Assembly: GCA_029964075.1 (NCBI GenBank)
Contig: CM057135.1
Coordinates: 1,721,001 to 1,785,000, forward strand
Source of the DNA: Patiria pectinifera
Taxonomy: Eukaryota; Echinodermata; Asteroidea; Valvatida; Asterinidae
Direction: 5' to 3'
Length of the DNA: 64,000 nt
Positions 21,641-32,862 of this stretch are shown piece by piece (within the stretch, counting starts at the first letter, position 1; each line of letters begins with the position of its first letter). The translations under genes and the position numbers were made by a program. Under the pieces are notes generated by a model. The model saw only the letters and a list, made by a program, of their open reading frames with translations. It ran no database searches and was not told the DNA's origin.

Positions 21641-22079
21641 CATTTATTTATTTATTTCCACAGCATCAAATCTATAAATGACAAAATAATTACATAACAG
21701 AAAAGAATTACAAATAATACAACAAAACTGATATTTTAGAGACACTGCAGAGGGGCCCATTAAGAAGCAGAGCTTTTAAGCATGGCCCCCCAGACAGGCA
21801 TGCTCATTGAGTCCAAACCAAGGGAAAGGAAGTAACTTACAATGAACACTATTGAATGGTCAGTCACACGAGGTAGGGCTCAATGAGCATGCTGTATTTA
21901 AAGTAATTACATAGAAAAGCAGCATACCTAAACACGATACGCATTCAGACGTAAACAACAGACAAACAAACAATAAAATACAGATCATTTAAACTAGTCA
22001 GGTCAGCAATGAGCAATAAAATAATGGATATTCTACAATCTACATGTAACTATACATATCTACTGGCAAGAATTAATAA

Positions 22080-24163
22080 TACGTTTGATTTAAGATTGAT
22101 TTAAATAGGCGTTTAAAAGTGGAAAAATCGGTAGAAGCTTGAAGTTGTGTAGAGAAAAAATTCCAGAGCTTGGGGCCCTTATATTTAACAGTATTTTGAG
22201 CAAGAGAGGTACGACTAAATGGAATATTAAAATAGAAGCATGGCGAGTCCAATGAGAATGAATTTCACTTTTCTGGCTAAAAATACTATTAATGGAAGAT
22301 GGTAAAGTATTGCGAGAAGATTGATACATTAAAGACCCAAGCTGAACGTTATACATATCATTAAGTTTTAAAGTTTTATGTTTTATAAAAAGGGGATCTG
22401 TGTGTTCATAGAAGTCGGCAAAATTAATTACACGCAAGGCTCTTTTCTGTAATAGGAGTAGTCTGTTTAAATTTGTAGCAGAACTACTACCCCCAACCAA
22501 GTAAACCATAGTTAAATTGAGAAACAATTGGGGTATTATAAAGAGATTCCAAAACATTTACAGGTAAAAAATGCTTGATTTTTTTTATTACACCTACGTT
22601 CCTTGCAATGATTTTACATAAATGATCAACATGATTTTTCTATGTTAGCCCTGAGTCAATAAACAAACCCAAAAATTTACAACAATCAGTTTTAATATTA
22701 CAGAATCATCAATCATAATATTACAGGGTAGTTCTAACAGAGTTACTGAACAACATGTAGCTAGTTTTGGAAATATTTAAGGATAATGTATTGAGTTAGA
22801 ACCAACTCGAAACAGATTTAAGTTCGGTGTTAACAGTGTCAGTGAGGTAATTGAGGTTGCTATGGGAAAAGAATAAATTAGAGTCATCAGCAAACAGTAT
22901 AAAGGAGAGCAAGTTAGAACACTTTGTTAAATTATTAATATATATTATAAAAGCAAAGGTCCTAATATTTAGGCCTTGGGGTACTCCGTGTGTAAGAAAA
23001 CTAGAGTTTGAATTAAAGCCATTAATAGATACATATAGGGTTTGGTTTGAGAGATAACTCCTAAACCACTCTAGGGAAGTTCCTCGAATGCCATAGAAGG
23101 AAAGTTTATATAATAAGATTTCGTGGTCAATGGTATCGAACGCTTTAGAGAGGTCAAGGAATCACCCTAGAGTGTGTTTGGAGTCATCAATGGCATTAGA
23201 CACTTTATTTATAAAATCAGGTAAAGCATGGGTTATTAATGTTTTTTGCGAAATCCAAATTGTCAATGAGTAAAAATTTTAAACTTATCTAGGAATTTCA
23301 TAGTGCGGACGTAAGTAATGCTATTACTGGTTTTGGAAGATTTTTTATTTAAAACAAAATTAATTACTTTAAAAATATTACGTGTTATTCTTTTCCTGTT
23401 CGAACTGACAAGCATAATACATTTTCTTTGATGTACGTAATATGCTAATTAGATAATTTTTTTACCGTGTGTATTTATTTTTTCTTAGAATCGTTGGATT
23501 GGACAAATATTTATGATACAATTTGGGTTTTTTTGTTAATTGATTTAAGTAGTGATGGGGTGAACTTGAGCTACGGTTGAATTTCTTTCGTTGATTGTGT
23601 TGGATTAGAGGAACAAATTTTTCAAACAAATAATTGAAGGAATCCATAAATGTATTAAATGCAACCTCCGGATTATTACAAATCAATACTTCATGCAAAT
23701 CAGTTGCAAACAAGTCATCGTTAAATTGATTGAAGTTGCTGTCGGAAAAGCTACGAGTAAATGAAGAATATGCATTTTTGCTATTCGGGCCGGACGTTTT
23801 TGAGGACTGCATGAACATAAAGACTGGTAAGGTCATCTGAAATATCGGTTACAATTATACCTGATTCGGGTGAAGGTAAAATATTTGATTAACGGGGGAA
23901 GAGAATGCGATGTAATTAGATTGATGAAAGATTGGGAGCAAGGGTTGGTATGGTTTAATAAATTAATATTAAAATCTCCTGAAATAATACACGATTTGTT
24001 TTGAAGAGCTATACGTGAATTAACATTTTGAAAAGTGTTCATAAATTCACCGTGATCAACGGAAGGTGCTTTATATACTACCCCCGATATAATGTTTTTA
24101 GCTTTGAGAACAACTACTTCAATAAAAAGCGATTCAAGTGATTCATTCGAGAACTTGATTTTT
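22080..24163 (-). pseudogene. CR1/L2-like ORF2: end of endonuclease plus reverse transcriptase
   Basis: After the insertion the - strand reads SLESLFIEVVVLKAKNIISG and CIISGDFNINLLNHT (endonuclease, catalytic-type Asp and Asn), then a linker (23836-23462). The reverse transcriptase has [16 protein letters not shown] (motif A, about 23160-23120), HGVPQG (motif B, about 22985), and LFADDSN (motif C, about 22885). The thumb region reads LNRLLLLQKRALRVINFADF (22490-22430). Several frameshifts and stops occur, one just before the motif A sequence. In an active element this enzyme primes on nicked DNA. Confidence 0.75.
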
Positions 24164-24172
24164 ATTCAAATC

Positions 24173-26443
24173 TGTATTGCATTAATATATATAAAGATTT
24201 AACACAAAACCCAGGTTATTGGTCCGTTTACAGACCATATACAGGGTACAAAAACAGACTAGCAGACAAACACAAAGTATTTAAAAGATAAACTACGAAC
24301 AGTGTAGAATAATGATTTTAAAATGCCAACGAGAAAATAAATGACAAAATGTGAAAAAAAGAACACCCCCATCCCCATCCCCAAAGACATCTCATATAAA
24401 AAGGGGTGGATTAAAAAAGAACCAAATCTTAAAAAAAATGAAAAGCGGTTGGTAAAAAGTGGCAATTAAAACCACGATTAAAAAAATAAGACCAGTAAAA
24501 GTAATTGAAAAAAAAGGGCCTACTTCAGAAGTGACATATCGACCCACTGTGGCTCGGATCTGGCATTGTACATAGCATATGAAGCTGCCAAGGCCAATTT
24601 GCTGAGATTGTTGACAAATTTTTGCATCCCTTTCCACCCAAATGTTTCAGAAGCCTTTTACATTGAAGTTTGTTGTTCTTTGTAACGACACCGCGGCTTC
24701 CCACCTCCAGGCAAATAAGTTGGCAGTCGAAGTGGTTGAATGTGATGTCGCTTTGCAGCTGAGCAGTGGCGTAGCCACTGGGGGGGGGGGGGGACCGCCC
24801 CCCCCCATGAAACCTTGTCGCCCCCCAGTCGCCCCCCCCCCTGAGATTTTGAGTTTCTAAAAAAATTATCATTGATCTAAATCTAAATAGTTGCGAATGA
24901 TCCACATGATGACCACTGAGAAACGACCCTTCGACCGGCGACCGCGGACCAGTAAGCTGACAACCGGCGTGACATAGCGCATAATGATAATCTAAACGTA
25001 TTATTAACACCCACTGCACTGCTCGCTCACACCACGGAACACGTATTATAGACAGGTGGTCCGTGGGTCACACAGTTTCAGTCAGCGATATCACGCGAAT
25101 CGGCCACGCACAAACTTTTTCCTCCATTCATATTAGCTAAATAATAATAATAGACCAGTTAAAATTCCTTGAAATCAGTGGCGTAGCCATGGGGGGGTGG
25201 GGGGTGGCCCCCATGAAACCTTGTCGCCCCCCAGTCGCCCCCCCCCCCCCCACTGAGATTTTGAGTTTCTAAAAACCAGGTCCCCCCACACTTTTTGAAG
25301 GGTGGGGGACACAATATCAAATGCCCCCCCCCCTCGATTTTTGACTCGTGTCTCATTTACAGTGCCCTATTATGTACTACAATGTATCCTTTGCTCAGAA
25401 AATATTGGTTAAAGTGGTCAGAAATTGCCTCAGATAGCACTACAGAGCATTTAGAATCCAAAAATTTTGGGGCCCTTAAGCGGGCCCCGAACCCCACGCC
25501 ATATATCAGAATTCTGGTAGCTGATTCAATTACTCCAACCTCGAAAACGATGTTCAAAATTTTTTCGTATGCCTTTAGCTGAGAAAACTTCGAAAATTAC
25601 GTTTAAATTATTATCTTTTGTGCTAAGATAATTATTGGTTAAAGTGGTAAGAAATTACCTCAGTTCACACCACAGAGCATCGAGAATCCAATTGTTTTCG
25701 GGAACCCCACGCTTATAGCTCAGAATACCGATAGCTGATTCAATGACTCCAACCTCGAAAACGATGTTCAAATAATTATCTTTTGCTAAGTTAAAGCATG
25801 GAGGAAAGTGGTAAGAAATTGCTTCAGATCACACCACAGAACATCTAGAATCCAATTTTTTCGGGGCCCTTAAGCGGGCCCGAACCCCAACGCCGTAAGG
25901 GCTTCGCGCTTCGCGCTCGCATCAGTTCTGATCAAGGAATGTCCCCCCCCCCCCACTTTTGAGAAGCGTTTGACGCCCCTACATGACGCCCCCCCCACCC
26001 ATGAAATGTTTCAGCCCCCCCCCTGAAAAATTCCTGGCTACGCCACTGCAGCTGAGTGTAACGTTCAACTTTTCTAAGATCTAGCCTTTTCCTAAGATCT
26101 AGCCTTTTCAATGTAAGGCTCGAATGGTACTGTCAGTTCTGGGAAATGCAAGACAATGTCAGGTTTCTGAGAGGTAGGCAGAATACTTGCTGGAACGGTG
26201 CCCCCATTGATGCCCATGCCTTGCAGGTCTGCATACAGTGCTATGTTTATATTGTTTGATGTTGCCAATGACTTCAAGGCCCTAACTAGGCATGCCAAAA
26301 CACTGTTGCGTCTGTAGGTGAATCGACCCTGCTCGAGAGCCACTGGGCACATGTTGAGAATGTGGAGGAGGGATCCTCTACCTCCACAGAGGCTGCACTT
26401 GCCACTTAGCTTTTTGCCCCACAACATCTTCTCTAACAATAAA
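24173..26443 (-). mobile_element. 5'-truncated LINE fragment inserted in the CR1/L2-like LINE
   Basis: ATTCAAATC occurs at both edges (24164-24172 and 26444-26452), read as GATTTGAAT on the - strand. This is a clean target duplication in the endonuclease of the outer LINE. On the - strand the insert opens inside an ORF2 C terminus: KCSLCGGRGSLLHILNMCP (a Cys/His knuckle), SILPTSQKPDIVL and PELTVPFEPYIEKAR. After the hAT insertion it continues with CQLICLEVGSRGVVTKNN and ends PSHSGSICHF* at about 24525. Downstream is 3' UTR and an A-rich end. It is a different LINE type from its host element. Confidence 0.75.
24764..26048. mobile_element. hAT-type non-autonomous element with perfect 8-bp TSD
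   Basis: Starts CAGTGGCGTAGCCACTGG and ends CTGGCTACGCCACTG, with CAGCTGAG duplicated exactly at 24756-24763 and 26049-26056. An 8-bp duplication with CAG...CTG termini is the hAT signature. The interior has no transposase, and G/C homopolymers flank the ends. A second start-like copy (CAGTGGCGTAGCCATGGGG, about 25178) repeats the first 100 bp, and blocks at 25370-25890 repeat each other (GAAATTGCCTCAGATAGCAC-like units), so the element has internal duplications or a nested partial copy. Confidence 0.85.
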
Positions 26444-26452
26444 ATTCAAATC

Positions 26453-26760
26453 AGAAGAAACATAAAGAGCAACTCCACCTCCAGCTTTAGTACCCTTTCT
26501 ATTGTTTACAATGAGTTCGTAGCCAGGCAAGATATAATAACGACGAGGATCAGTTTTTAACCACGTTTCAGACAAAGCATTAATTGAAAATGTATGATTT
26601 AATGACTTCAAGAGAACTTTAAGATTTTCAATTTTTTTTTGTAAACTCCTTATATTAATGATTAATGGATTAATTCCGATTTGCTCGCAGTGGCACGCAA
26701 ACGGGCTCAGTGCCAGGCGGTACAACATTACAAACAAACCGCAGAAATGCACAATAGACA
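26453..26760 (-). pseudogene. CR1/L2-like ORF2: N-terminal endonuclease half
   Basis: The - strand reads INPLIINIRSLQKKIENLK, ALSETWLKTDPRRYYILPG and KGTKAGGGVALYVSSDLN, the start of an EEP-type LINE endonuclease (Asn in NIRSL and Glu in SETWL are metal-binding positions of the family). At 26444-26452 the frame stops and another LINE's sequence begins. It resumes at 24163 after an insertion with duplicated GATTTGAAT. Preceding sequence on the - strand (26876-26670) may be the C terminus of ORF1. Confidence 0.7.
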
Positions 26761-27010
26761 TCGTCTTGGACTTGAGCCATTGTGTCCCTTAATTTGCTCA
26801 TTAGTTGGTTGTAAACACTTGGCAGGGCCAAGCAAGACTCATCTACTACTCTGGTGGTACCAATAATTACATGCATTCCAAAATGACAGGAAATGTTTAC
26901 GAAATGTTAATGATAAAAGTGCCCAGGAAAGGACAGGAAATGCCCAAACATTACCGCGTGAGGCGGTACTTTCATTTAAAACATCGTGTAAAATTAAAAT
27001 CTACTTGAAA

Positions 27011-28180
27011 AATCGAACTGTCTTTATCATAACTATAAATAAAAATGGTACGGACTGGTACACTCGTACCCAGAAAGTGCAGACTTTTATTGAAACAGTG
27101 GTATGAAAAGAAATTATTAAAAGCTCGCCACACCTTGCTGCAAAGACTTTTTAAAGGTCGGGGTACAGAAGCGAAATGAGAGAATTTTTGTACAACGGCG
27201 AGACGCCATTGCAGCCAGACTGGTCTACAACCGCATGTTATTGTACGCTGATGGAAGTGGTGTCAGACTTACATGTAGTGTGGCTCGCGGTATTAACAGT
27301 AATAACGCGTGCACGCATGTTTCGTGTTGTGTGAAGCGGGATCGGCCATTGCCAGACTTTGTATGGCACGCGGTGGTGGTATTTATAACAGGGATAATGC
27401 GTGGACACATATTCCGTGTGCTGCGTTTGTGCAAAGCGGGATCGGAACTATACTTTTGGTAGATCGAGTGGCGGGGTATTCTGCAATTGTGCCCCCAAAA
27501 AAATCAGGGCTGCGTGGAAATCGGGGCGGGAGGTGATAAAAACCGGATTAACTAAATGGCCGGAAAGATTCCTATATCTGGCCATCACTTGGCTCTCAAT
27601 GGGCGCGGCCCCAATTATGAGGCCTATAACTTTATCAACATATTATGACGAAACGTACGTGGAGGCCTATGATTGATGTACAGCAGTGCCTATCATGACT
27701 TGTTCGTTCGATTTGCTTGAAAGCTTTTGAACTTGATCATGTGTATTCTTTCTCTTTCAATAATTGGTGTTTAACTTGAATAATGAAGTGGAACTTTCTT
27801 AAAAATGCATATTAATATAAATTAAGAATAATGACATAAATAAAACAGTCTTTCAACTGACTTTCATATTTACAGTAAGAACGTTCGGTGTCTTTCAATT
27901 AAAACCGAAGCTCTCAACGAAAAAATCAAAAGAAATATAATATATCCGGAGCTCAAATCAAATGACGCAAACAAAGCTATGAAAATAGCCCAGCTATACG
28001 TACGTAAAGTTTAGTACATGTAACGTCACGCATCATAAAAGAGCAATCCAGACACCATTGTGGAACTGCCAGGCACCAACGTCTTTTATGTCATTGGAAC
28101 TCCAGCCCTTTCATCACAACCTCTTTGTCTGGTGCCGCTTTGGCCGGCTACCCAATTTCTTTGGTCAGCGTTAATCTAGG
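27011..28180. other. Unassigned stretch with two small basic frames
   Basis: Two + strand frames stand out weakly. One at 27045-27179 encodes a basic peptide of about 44 residues (MVRTGTLVPRKCRLLLKQW ...). Another at about 27363-27536 encodes a Gly/Arg-rich peptide (MARGGGIYNRDNAWTHIP ... PPKKSGLRGNRGGR). The segment 27290-27450 also contains two similar GCGGGATCGG-centred blocks, so these frames may be parts of a repeat. No family recognised, no splice structure seen. Confidence 0.3.
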
Positions 28181-28199
28181 GATTAGTGTAGCAACCCTT

Positions 28200-28740
28200 G
28201 CCTGTTATGGAGCGTCAAAAGTGGACAACCGTATTTTCTTATTTTCTGCTAGTGGAATTTTAGGTTTTTCAAAATGGCAACACCGGATTTTAAAAAATTC
28301 AATTTTCTACAAGCAAAAATTTGGATTTTACTTTTACGACAAGCTGGGTGCCTCAAAAGTGGACAACTAAAAATCTCAAAATCTTACTAGCAAAAAAGTA
28401 TGGTGCGTCAAAAGTGGACAACTGTTTTTTCTGATTTTCTGCTAGTAGAAATTTAATTTTTTTAAATGGCCTCACTGGATTTAAAAAAAACTTAATTTTC
28501 TGTTAGCAGAAATTTAGATTTTACTTTTACGACAATCTCGGTGCTTCAAAAGTGGACAAATAAAAATCTCGAATTCTTACATGCAAAAGTTATGGTGCTC
28601 CAAAAGTGGACAACTGCGTTTTCCCATTTCCTGCTATAGCAGAAATGTTATTTAAAAAGTGATGTCGCCCGTTTTAAAAGTGCCATTCTTTTTTGCAAGC
28701 AGAAATGTGGATTTTACTTTGACGCCTCAAAGTGCATTAC
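28200..28740. repeat. Tandem repeat with about 195-bp unit
   Basis: Three partial units begin near 28203, 28403 and 28593. Each unit contains two copies of the box TCAAAAGTGGACAA (28209, 28355, 28408, 28546, 28600 approx.), a TTTTCTGCTAG(T/C)AGAAAT element and a GGATTTTACTTTTACGACAA element. Divergence between units is moderate. No coding content. Confidence 0.75.
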
Positions 28741-28879
28741 TCAAAAGCACGGAGACACAGCTAGCACCCCTCTGTTTGAAATAAAACATTCCCAAAGATA
28801 TAGGATCTTTGGGTCTGTTTACTTGAGCGGCTAATTTGACAGTCCTTTGTGTAGCCTACTTATCACCGCCAGTTTCCGT

Positions 28880-29100
28880 CCCAGCTCCAGTTCACGCGTC
28901 TCGCATTTCTATTGGGTTACCCATGTACGGTCAGTTCGTTGTTCCATCTTCATATTCCGTTTTGATTGGCCGTTTCTTGTAACCTGAGCGAAAAGCTCAT
29001 TGGATGACGCGGAAAGAGAGAGGAGAGGCGGTCAGTACTAAGGATAACAGTGTATCAGCCGGTTGTACCGGCTGATATAAAAAAAAATAGGATTTACACA
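28880..29100. promoter_or_regulatory. Promoter-like segment with CCAAT boxes and a TATA-like stretch
   Basis: Three inverted CCAAT boxes (ATTGG at about 28912, 28975 and 29000) lie upstream of a palindrome (CAGCCGGTTGTACCGGCTG, 29058-29076) and GATATAAAAAA. The spacing looks like a real polymerase II promoter, but no gene follows that I can recognise; it may belong to a transposon. Confidence 0.3.
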
Positions 29101-29186
29101 CACCACACGAAGTTAGGGTTAACGACTGCGGTGTGAGTAGATATGAGTGATTTTTTTCTCTCGATTTTCCCCCTCATCCACGTCGT

Positions 29187-29779
29187 ATTCCCTAACGTGG
29201 CGCACTTCGAAGCTTACCCAACTTTCCTCGTGTGGTGTTGCCAAACCTCTTTGTTGACAAACCTCAAAGTCATGCAGTAAAATACTAGTACTTTTACCTT
29301 ATTAATGCTTGCTATTTAACCTCTGTGAACAATTTCGGTTTTATAAAATTTATTCCGAAATTCAAAAATGGTGGCGTCCGGAAATTGGGCACAAATTGGC
29401 GGAGTGTTCCCTAACGTGGCGCACTTGAATAAATCTCGGACAATTCCAAATTAACATTTAAGAATGTCTGTAAACTTCATAAATTCTGATGAATAATTAT
29501 TATCTCTACTTACATACCCATCCAGATGTTTGTCAGAAAATTATTTTCTTATTTTTCGGGGCATTTTCTAAGGGTTCACTTTGCACTTGAAAATAAATCG
29601 GAAAATCACGCCAAAATATTTTTTTCTTCTAACTTTGTTACGGGCAAATAAACTCTTGATTTATGAACAGGGGTGTTTAGAACTTTCTGTGAAATTTCAG
29701 TTAAAACTTTTGCTCTAGGTAGGCGCTAAAGGCGAAAAATCAAAGTTCGCCACGTTGGGGGCCGCGCCACGTTAGGGTA
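29187..29779. repeat. Repeats of CCTAACGTGGCGC boxes, direct and inverted
   Basis: TCCCTAACGTGGCGCACTT occurs at about 29188 and 29409 in direct orientation. GCGCCACGTTAGGG occurs inverted at 29765-29778, with a related GCCACGTTGGG at 29748. The outer pair would bound a 590-bp segment with short inverted ends, as in a MITE. No target duplication was found. Confidence 0.5.
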
Positions 29780-30171
29780 CATCAACAATATATAGGCCCA
29801 ACTCTTTTTTTGAGGGGGGGGGGGGCAGGCGACGCCCATAAATGGTTCTGTGTCGTTTTTGATGCATGGTTGGTATACACTTCTAAAAAAAAAATATGCA
29901 GCTCTATGTTTTGAGTCCTAGTGTATAAAAATCGTCGTTCATCCACTGTGGGGGTCTTAGTAAAAACAAATCAATCAAATTGATACAATTTGATACAACA
30001 CTGTAAAAGCCGCACGCGCTTGTGGCCACTCAAAGAAGTTTACCGCAGATTTCTCCCAATTTTCCCACGCTTTGGAGGGAGGGAAACAAGTCACGATCTG
30101 TGATCTGTGTCATATGCAGATAGCATTGTACGACCTGGTGTCAATTTGCTGTGAAGTCGCCTGCTGTAAAG

Positions 30172-30321
30172 ATGAATCTGGAAGCTGCTTTTCGTGATAG
30201 TGAAGACGAATTCGACTTCGGGTTGCCAACCCCAGGCCCGGAGCTAACCATTAATATAAAAGCCCCAGATAGCGAGCGCATTTTGAAAATTAAACGAGCA
30301 CAGCTTAACTGCGATACCTAA
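30172..30321 (+). CDS. Possible 49-codon ORF or first exon
   Basis: ATG at 30172 opens MNLEAAFRDSEDEFDFGLPT and continues to LTINIKAPDSERILKIKRAQ before a TAA at 30319-30321. The composition (acidic start, beta-like hydrophobic alternation, then basic) is unlike the noncoding flanks and could be an exon of a lost gene; I see no splice donor close by. Not recognised as a family. Confidence 0.3.
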   Translation: MNLEAAFRDSEDEFDFGLPTPGPELTINIKAPDSERILKIKRAQLNCDT

Positions 30322-30419
30322 GGGAAAATCCACAAGTTAGACCCCTTGTCGATAGTCTTATATGGCTCCGATGATACAGTTGTGGCGCCGAACAGATTGG
30401 GAAAGTTTCTCGAGATATA

Positions 30420-30490
30420 GCCCCAAAATGTGGCCTATTTACTGGACTGCCTCCGTAAACATAGGCCACACATCCACATGTACAAAAACG
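30420..30490. repeat. Dispersed repeat, copy 1 (other copy 61445-61510)
   Basis: CTGGACTGCCTCCGTAAACAT with flanking GTGGCC(TAT/AGT)TTA and (A)GCCACAC is shared with about 61453-61503 in the same orientation. Each is a near-palindrome (GTGGCC ... GGCCAC). It is too short to classify. Confidence 0.6.
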
Positions 30491-30730
30491 TGTCGACGGA
30501 GCCAAATTTTGATTTTCACATTTAGGCTTACTTTGTAGGTTTTTTTTGCTTTAGAAGCATTCTCACCCTCTATATAGGCTAATCAGAAAGTGCTGCCTTT
30601 TTCAGATGTCCATTTTTCGTGAAATTTCCAGATTCATTTTTACACGTTTTCGTATCAAAATTTCAACATGAAACCCTTGGCTTATATCGGTTTCAGCTAT
30701 AGTGCTCTATGCTTTCGCAGAGCATATAAT

Positions 30731-30930
30731 AACATATAGGTTTGGTCTATTCTGCTACCATTGCAATGCATTGGTTTCACGCACACGCACACTGCGTGGC
30801 GATCATCAGGCGAATGGACTTCTTCGTTTGCCCAGCCGTGCAAACGAAGAAGTCCATTCGCCTGATGATTGCCACGCAGTGTGCGTGTGCGTGAAACCAA
30901 TGGTAACAGAATAGACCAAACCTATATGTT
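30731..30930. mobile_element. Near-perfect hairpin (foldback) element
   Basis: Two arms of about 95 bp pair almost perfectly around CCCAGCCGTG at about 30831. The outer sequence is AACATATAGGTTTGGTCTAT and its complement is at 30911-30930. The left arm has a 7-base insert (CAATGCA) relative to the right. High arm identity suggests a recent element or ongoing arm conversion. It abuts a polypyrimidine microsatellite. Confidence 0.85.
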
Positions 30931-30934
30931 ATAT

Positions 30935-31290
30935 ATCTCTCTCTCTCCCCTCCCCTCCCCCCCCCCCCCTCCTCCCCTCCCCTCCCTCCCCTCCCCTCCC
31001 CTCCCTCCCTCCCCTCCCTCCCTCCCTCCCCTCCCTCCCTCCCCTCCTCCCTCCCCTCCCTCCCTCCCTCCCTCCTCCCTCCCCTCCCCTCCCCTCCCCT
31101 CCCTCCCTCCCTCCCCTCCCTCCCCTCCCTCCCTCCCCTCCCCTCCCTCCCCTCCCTCCCCTCCCCTCCCCTCCCCTTCCCTTCCCTCCCCTCCCCTTCT
31201 CTTCTCTTCTCTATATATAAATATATATAGATATATATAGATCTAGATATATATATAGATATATATATAGATTTCTATATATTTTTTTGA
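30935..31290. repeat. Polypyrimidine tract then AT microsatellite
   Basis: 30945-31213 is nearly pure C/T on the + strand, built from CCCTCC and CCCT units. 31214-31275 is (TATATA) with GATCTAGATATATATAG palindromes. The pyrimidine run can form triplex or H-DNA in principle. A long Pro/Ser frame here is an artefact of the repeat. Confidence 0.9.
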
Positions 31291-32638
31291 AAAGAACATT
31301 TTTTTGGGTTCTTATATACACTTAACTGTTTCTGAAGCATAAATAGGGACAAAGTAACCATCCACCATTGTACCCTAAAGTTGAACACATTTTACCATTT
31401 CCTCAGGTATCACCAAGTATCATCGAGTAGTCTCACCAAACGTCAGTATCAATGAGCTTCAAATTCACAAATGTTTTTTTTTTTCTGGCAAAGGTTAAAC
31501 TAACTCAAATTAATGAGAAATCATGATAAAATATTTATATTTAGTAAGAGTAATGCGCCTATCAATTGTTTCCCCCACCCCTCTACCCACCCCAGGCTGC
31601 CCCACCCAAGTCGTGGGGATTGTCACTTTTTTACCCTCCTAGACAGCAAGGACTTAGAAATCGAAAATACATCAGCAACTACAGGTAAAAATATCCGAAA
31701 CTAAAAAAAGTCACTTGAACAAAATTGAAAGAAATTACACTTTACATCAAATGTTTTGGAGTTAGTTGGAATGACAAAAGAGCATTTAATATTATTAATT
31801 ATCTCACAAAGTGCATCTATATGCATAATGTAGGTCTGATGGCAAAAAGCCAAAGTGGTCTTTATAAATGTAAAAGAGTACAAGCTCATCGTGTCACTTT
31901 CTGTTGATTTCTGAAATTTGTCAATTTTCCTTTTGAAAAATTACTAAAAATTGTTAAAGGCCTAGCATTCATAAGTTAATGTTGTTGGGTCTGTTTTTGC
32001 TTTTTTTGGCTGGGGGGGGGGTGGGCGGGCAACAAAATAAAAGCAGAATGAAGCAGATTTCTGGCAGAATTCTGTGAAATTGTGATTCTGTCAGAAAGTT
32101 ATATCAAATATGAAAGAAAAATGCTTTGAAAAAGCTTCAAAAGGGAAATTGGCAGTCCAGTCTAAGCATTGAGGTTTCCTTACATGTACGAGTGCAAGTA
32201 TTTAAGTAATATACTGAGACATTGGGGATGCACCAGTTTTTTTAATTTTATGCCATTTATTTGGGTGGGGGGATTTTTTTACAAGACACTGTACTGTATG
32301 ATTGTTTCGGGAAATTTTAGGAAATGTACATTACGAGCATAAATGTTTATAGGGTATTTTGTGTAATTCTTGGCGATTTGGCAGATTTTTGTTAATTTTG
32401 ACAGTTTTTTGAAGTGCATTTGGCAGAATTTTGCCATGACCTTACCGTCACCTTGAGCATCATGTAACAATAACTTTGATTCACTTGCAAAGTTAAATTT
32501 GGGAGACGCCACCAGTCGTCGTGTTTAGGGACTTCACAAATATACATCCCTCCCAATCAAGGAATAACCATGCTTCCGCTTATGTTCTCTCAATTTGCAC
32601 CATCTCAACAAAAACATGTTCAAGTAGATTGATCAAAA
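31291..32638. other. Unassigned AT-rich stretch
   Basis: No gene, element ends or tandem arrays recognised. Short frames on both strands have no motif support. Confidence 0.4.
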
Positions 32639-32765
32639 ATTTAGAGTGGCGTGATATATTTCGTCTTGGAGCCAACACTTCTTCAGAGCCTCTGAAGAAG
32701 TCCTGGCTCAGAGCCTCTGAAGAAGTCTTGGCTGCAGACGAAATATATCAGGCCACTCTAATTTT
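32639..32765. repeat. Inverted repeat with internal tandem duplication
   Basis: TTAGAGTGGCGTGATATATTTCGTC at about 32640 pairs with GACGAAATATATCAGGCCACTCTAA near 32740. Between the arms CAGAGCCTCTGAAGAAGTC(C/T)TGGCT is repeated in tandem. It looks like a small foldback MITE. Confidence 0.7.
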
Positions 32766-32862
32766 TTTTATTTGTATATTTCAGGTCAACCTATAGTCAG
32801 CAAGCAGTTTGCAGTAGTTGTATTAACTGTTTGTTTCAAGTAGATTGAGACGTACGACGTGT

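Larger units (their letters stand above)
21641..27010 (-). mobile_element. CR1/L2-like non-LTR retrotransposon with nested insertions
   Basis: Read on the - strand, a possible ORF1 end (26876-26670) is followed by endonuclease pieces (26760-26453 and 24160-23833), a linker, reverse transcriptase (about 23280-22560) and the thumb (22557-22090). It ends at a tetranucleotide tail (TAAATAAATAAA, 21641-21656), as in CR1/L2/Jockey-type LINEs. A 2.27 kb insertion (24173-26443) splits the endonuclease. Stops are present throughout. The 5' boundary is not defined; 27010 is an estimate. Confidence 0.7.

Noticed and set aside
24525-25019. 164-codon - strand frame
   Set aside because: It fuses hAT end sequence with the real LINE C terminus; only the part below 24755 is LINE coding.
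27363-27536. Gly/Arg-rich frame as a viral core-type protein
   Set aside because: Only composition supports it; the same block is partly repeated and no neighbouring viral genes exist.
30869-31240. 123-codon Pro/Ser-rich frame
   Set aside because: Translation of the polypyrimidine microsatellite.
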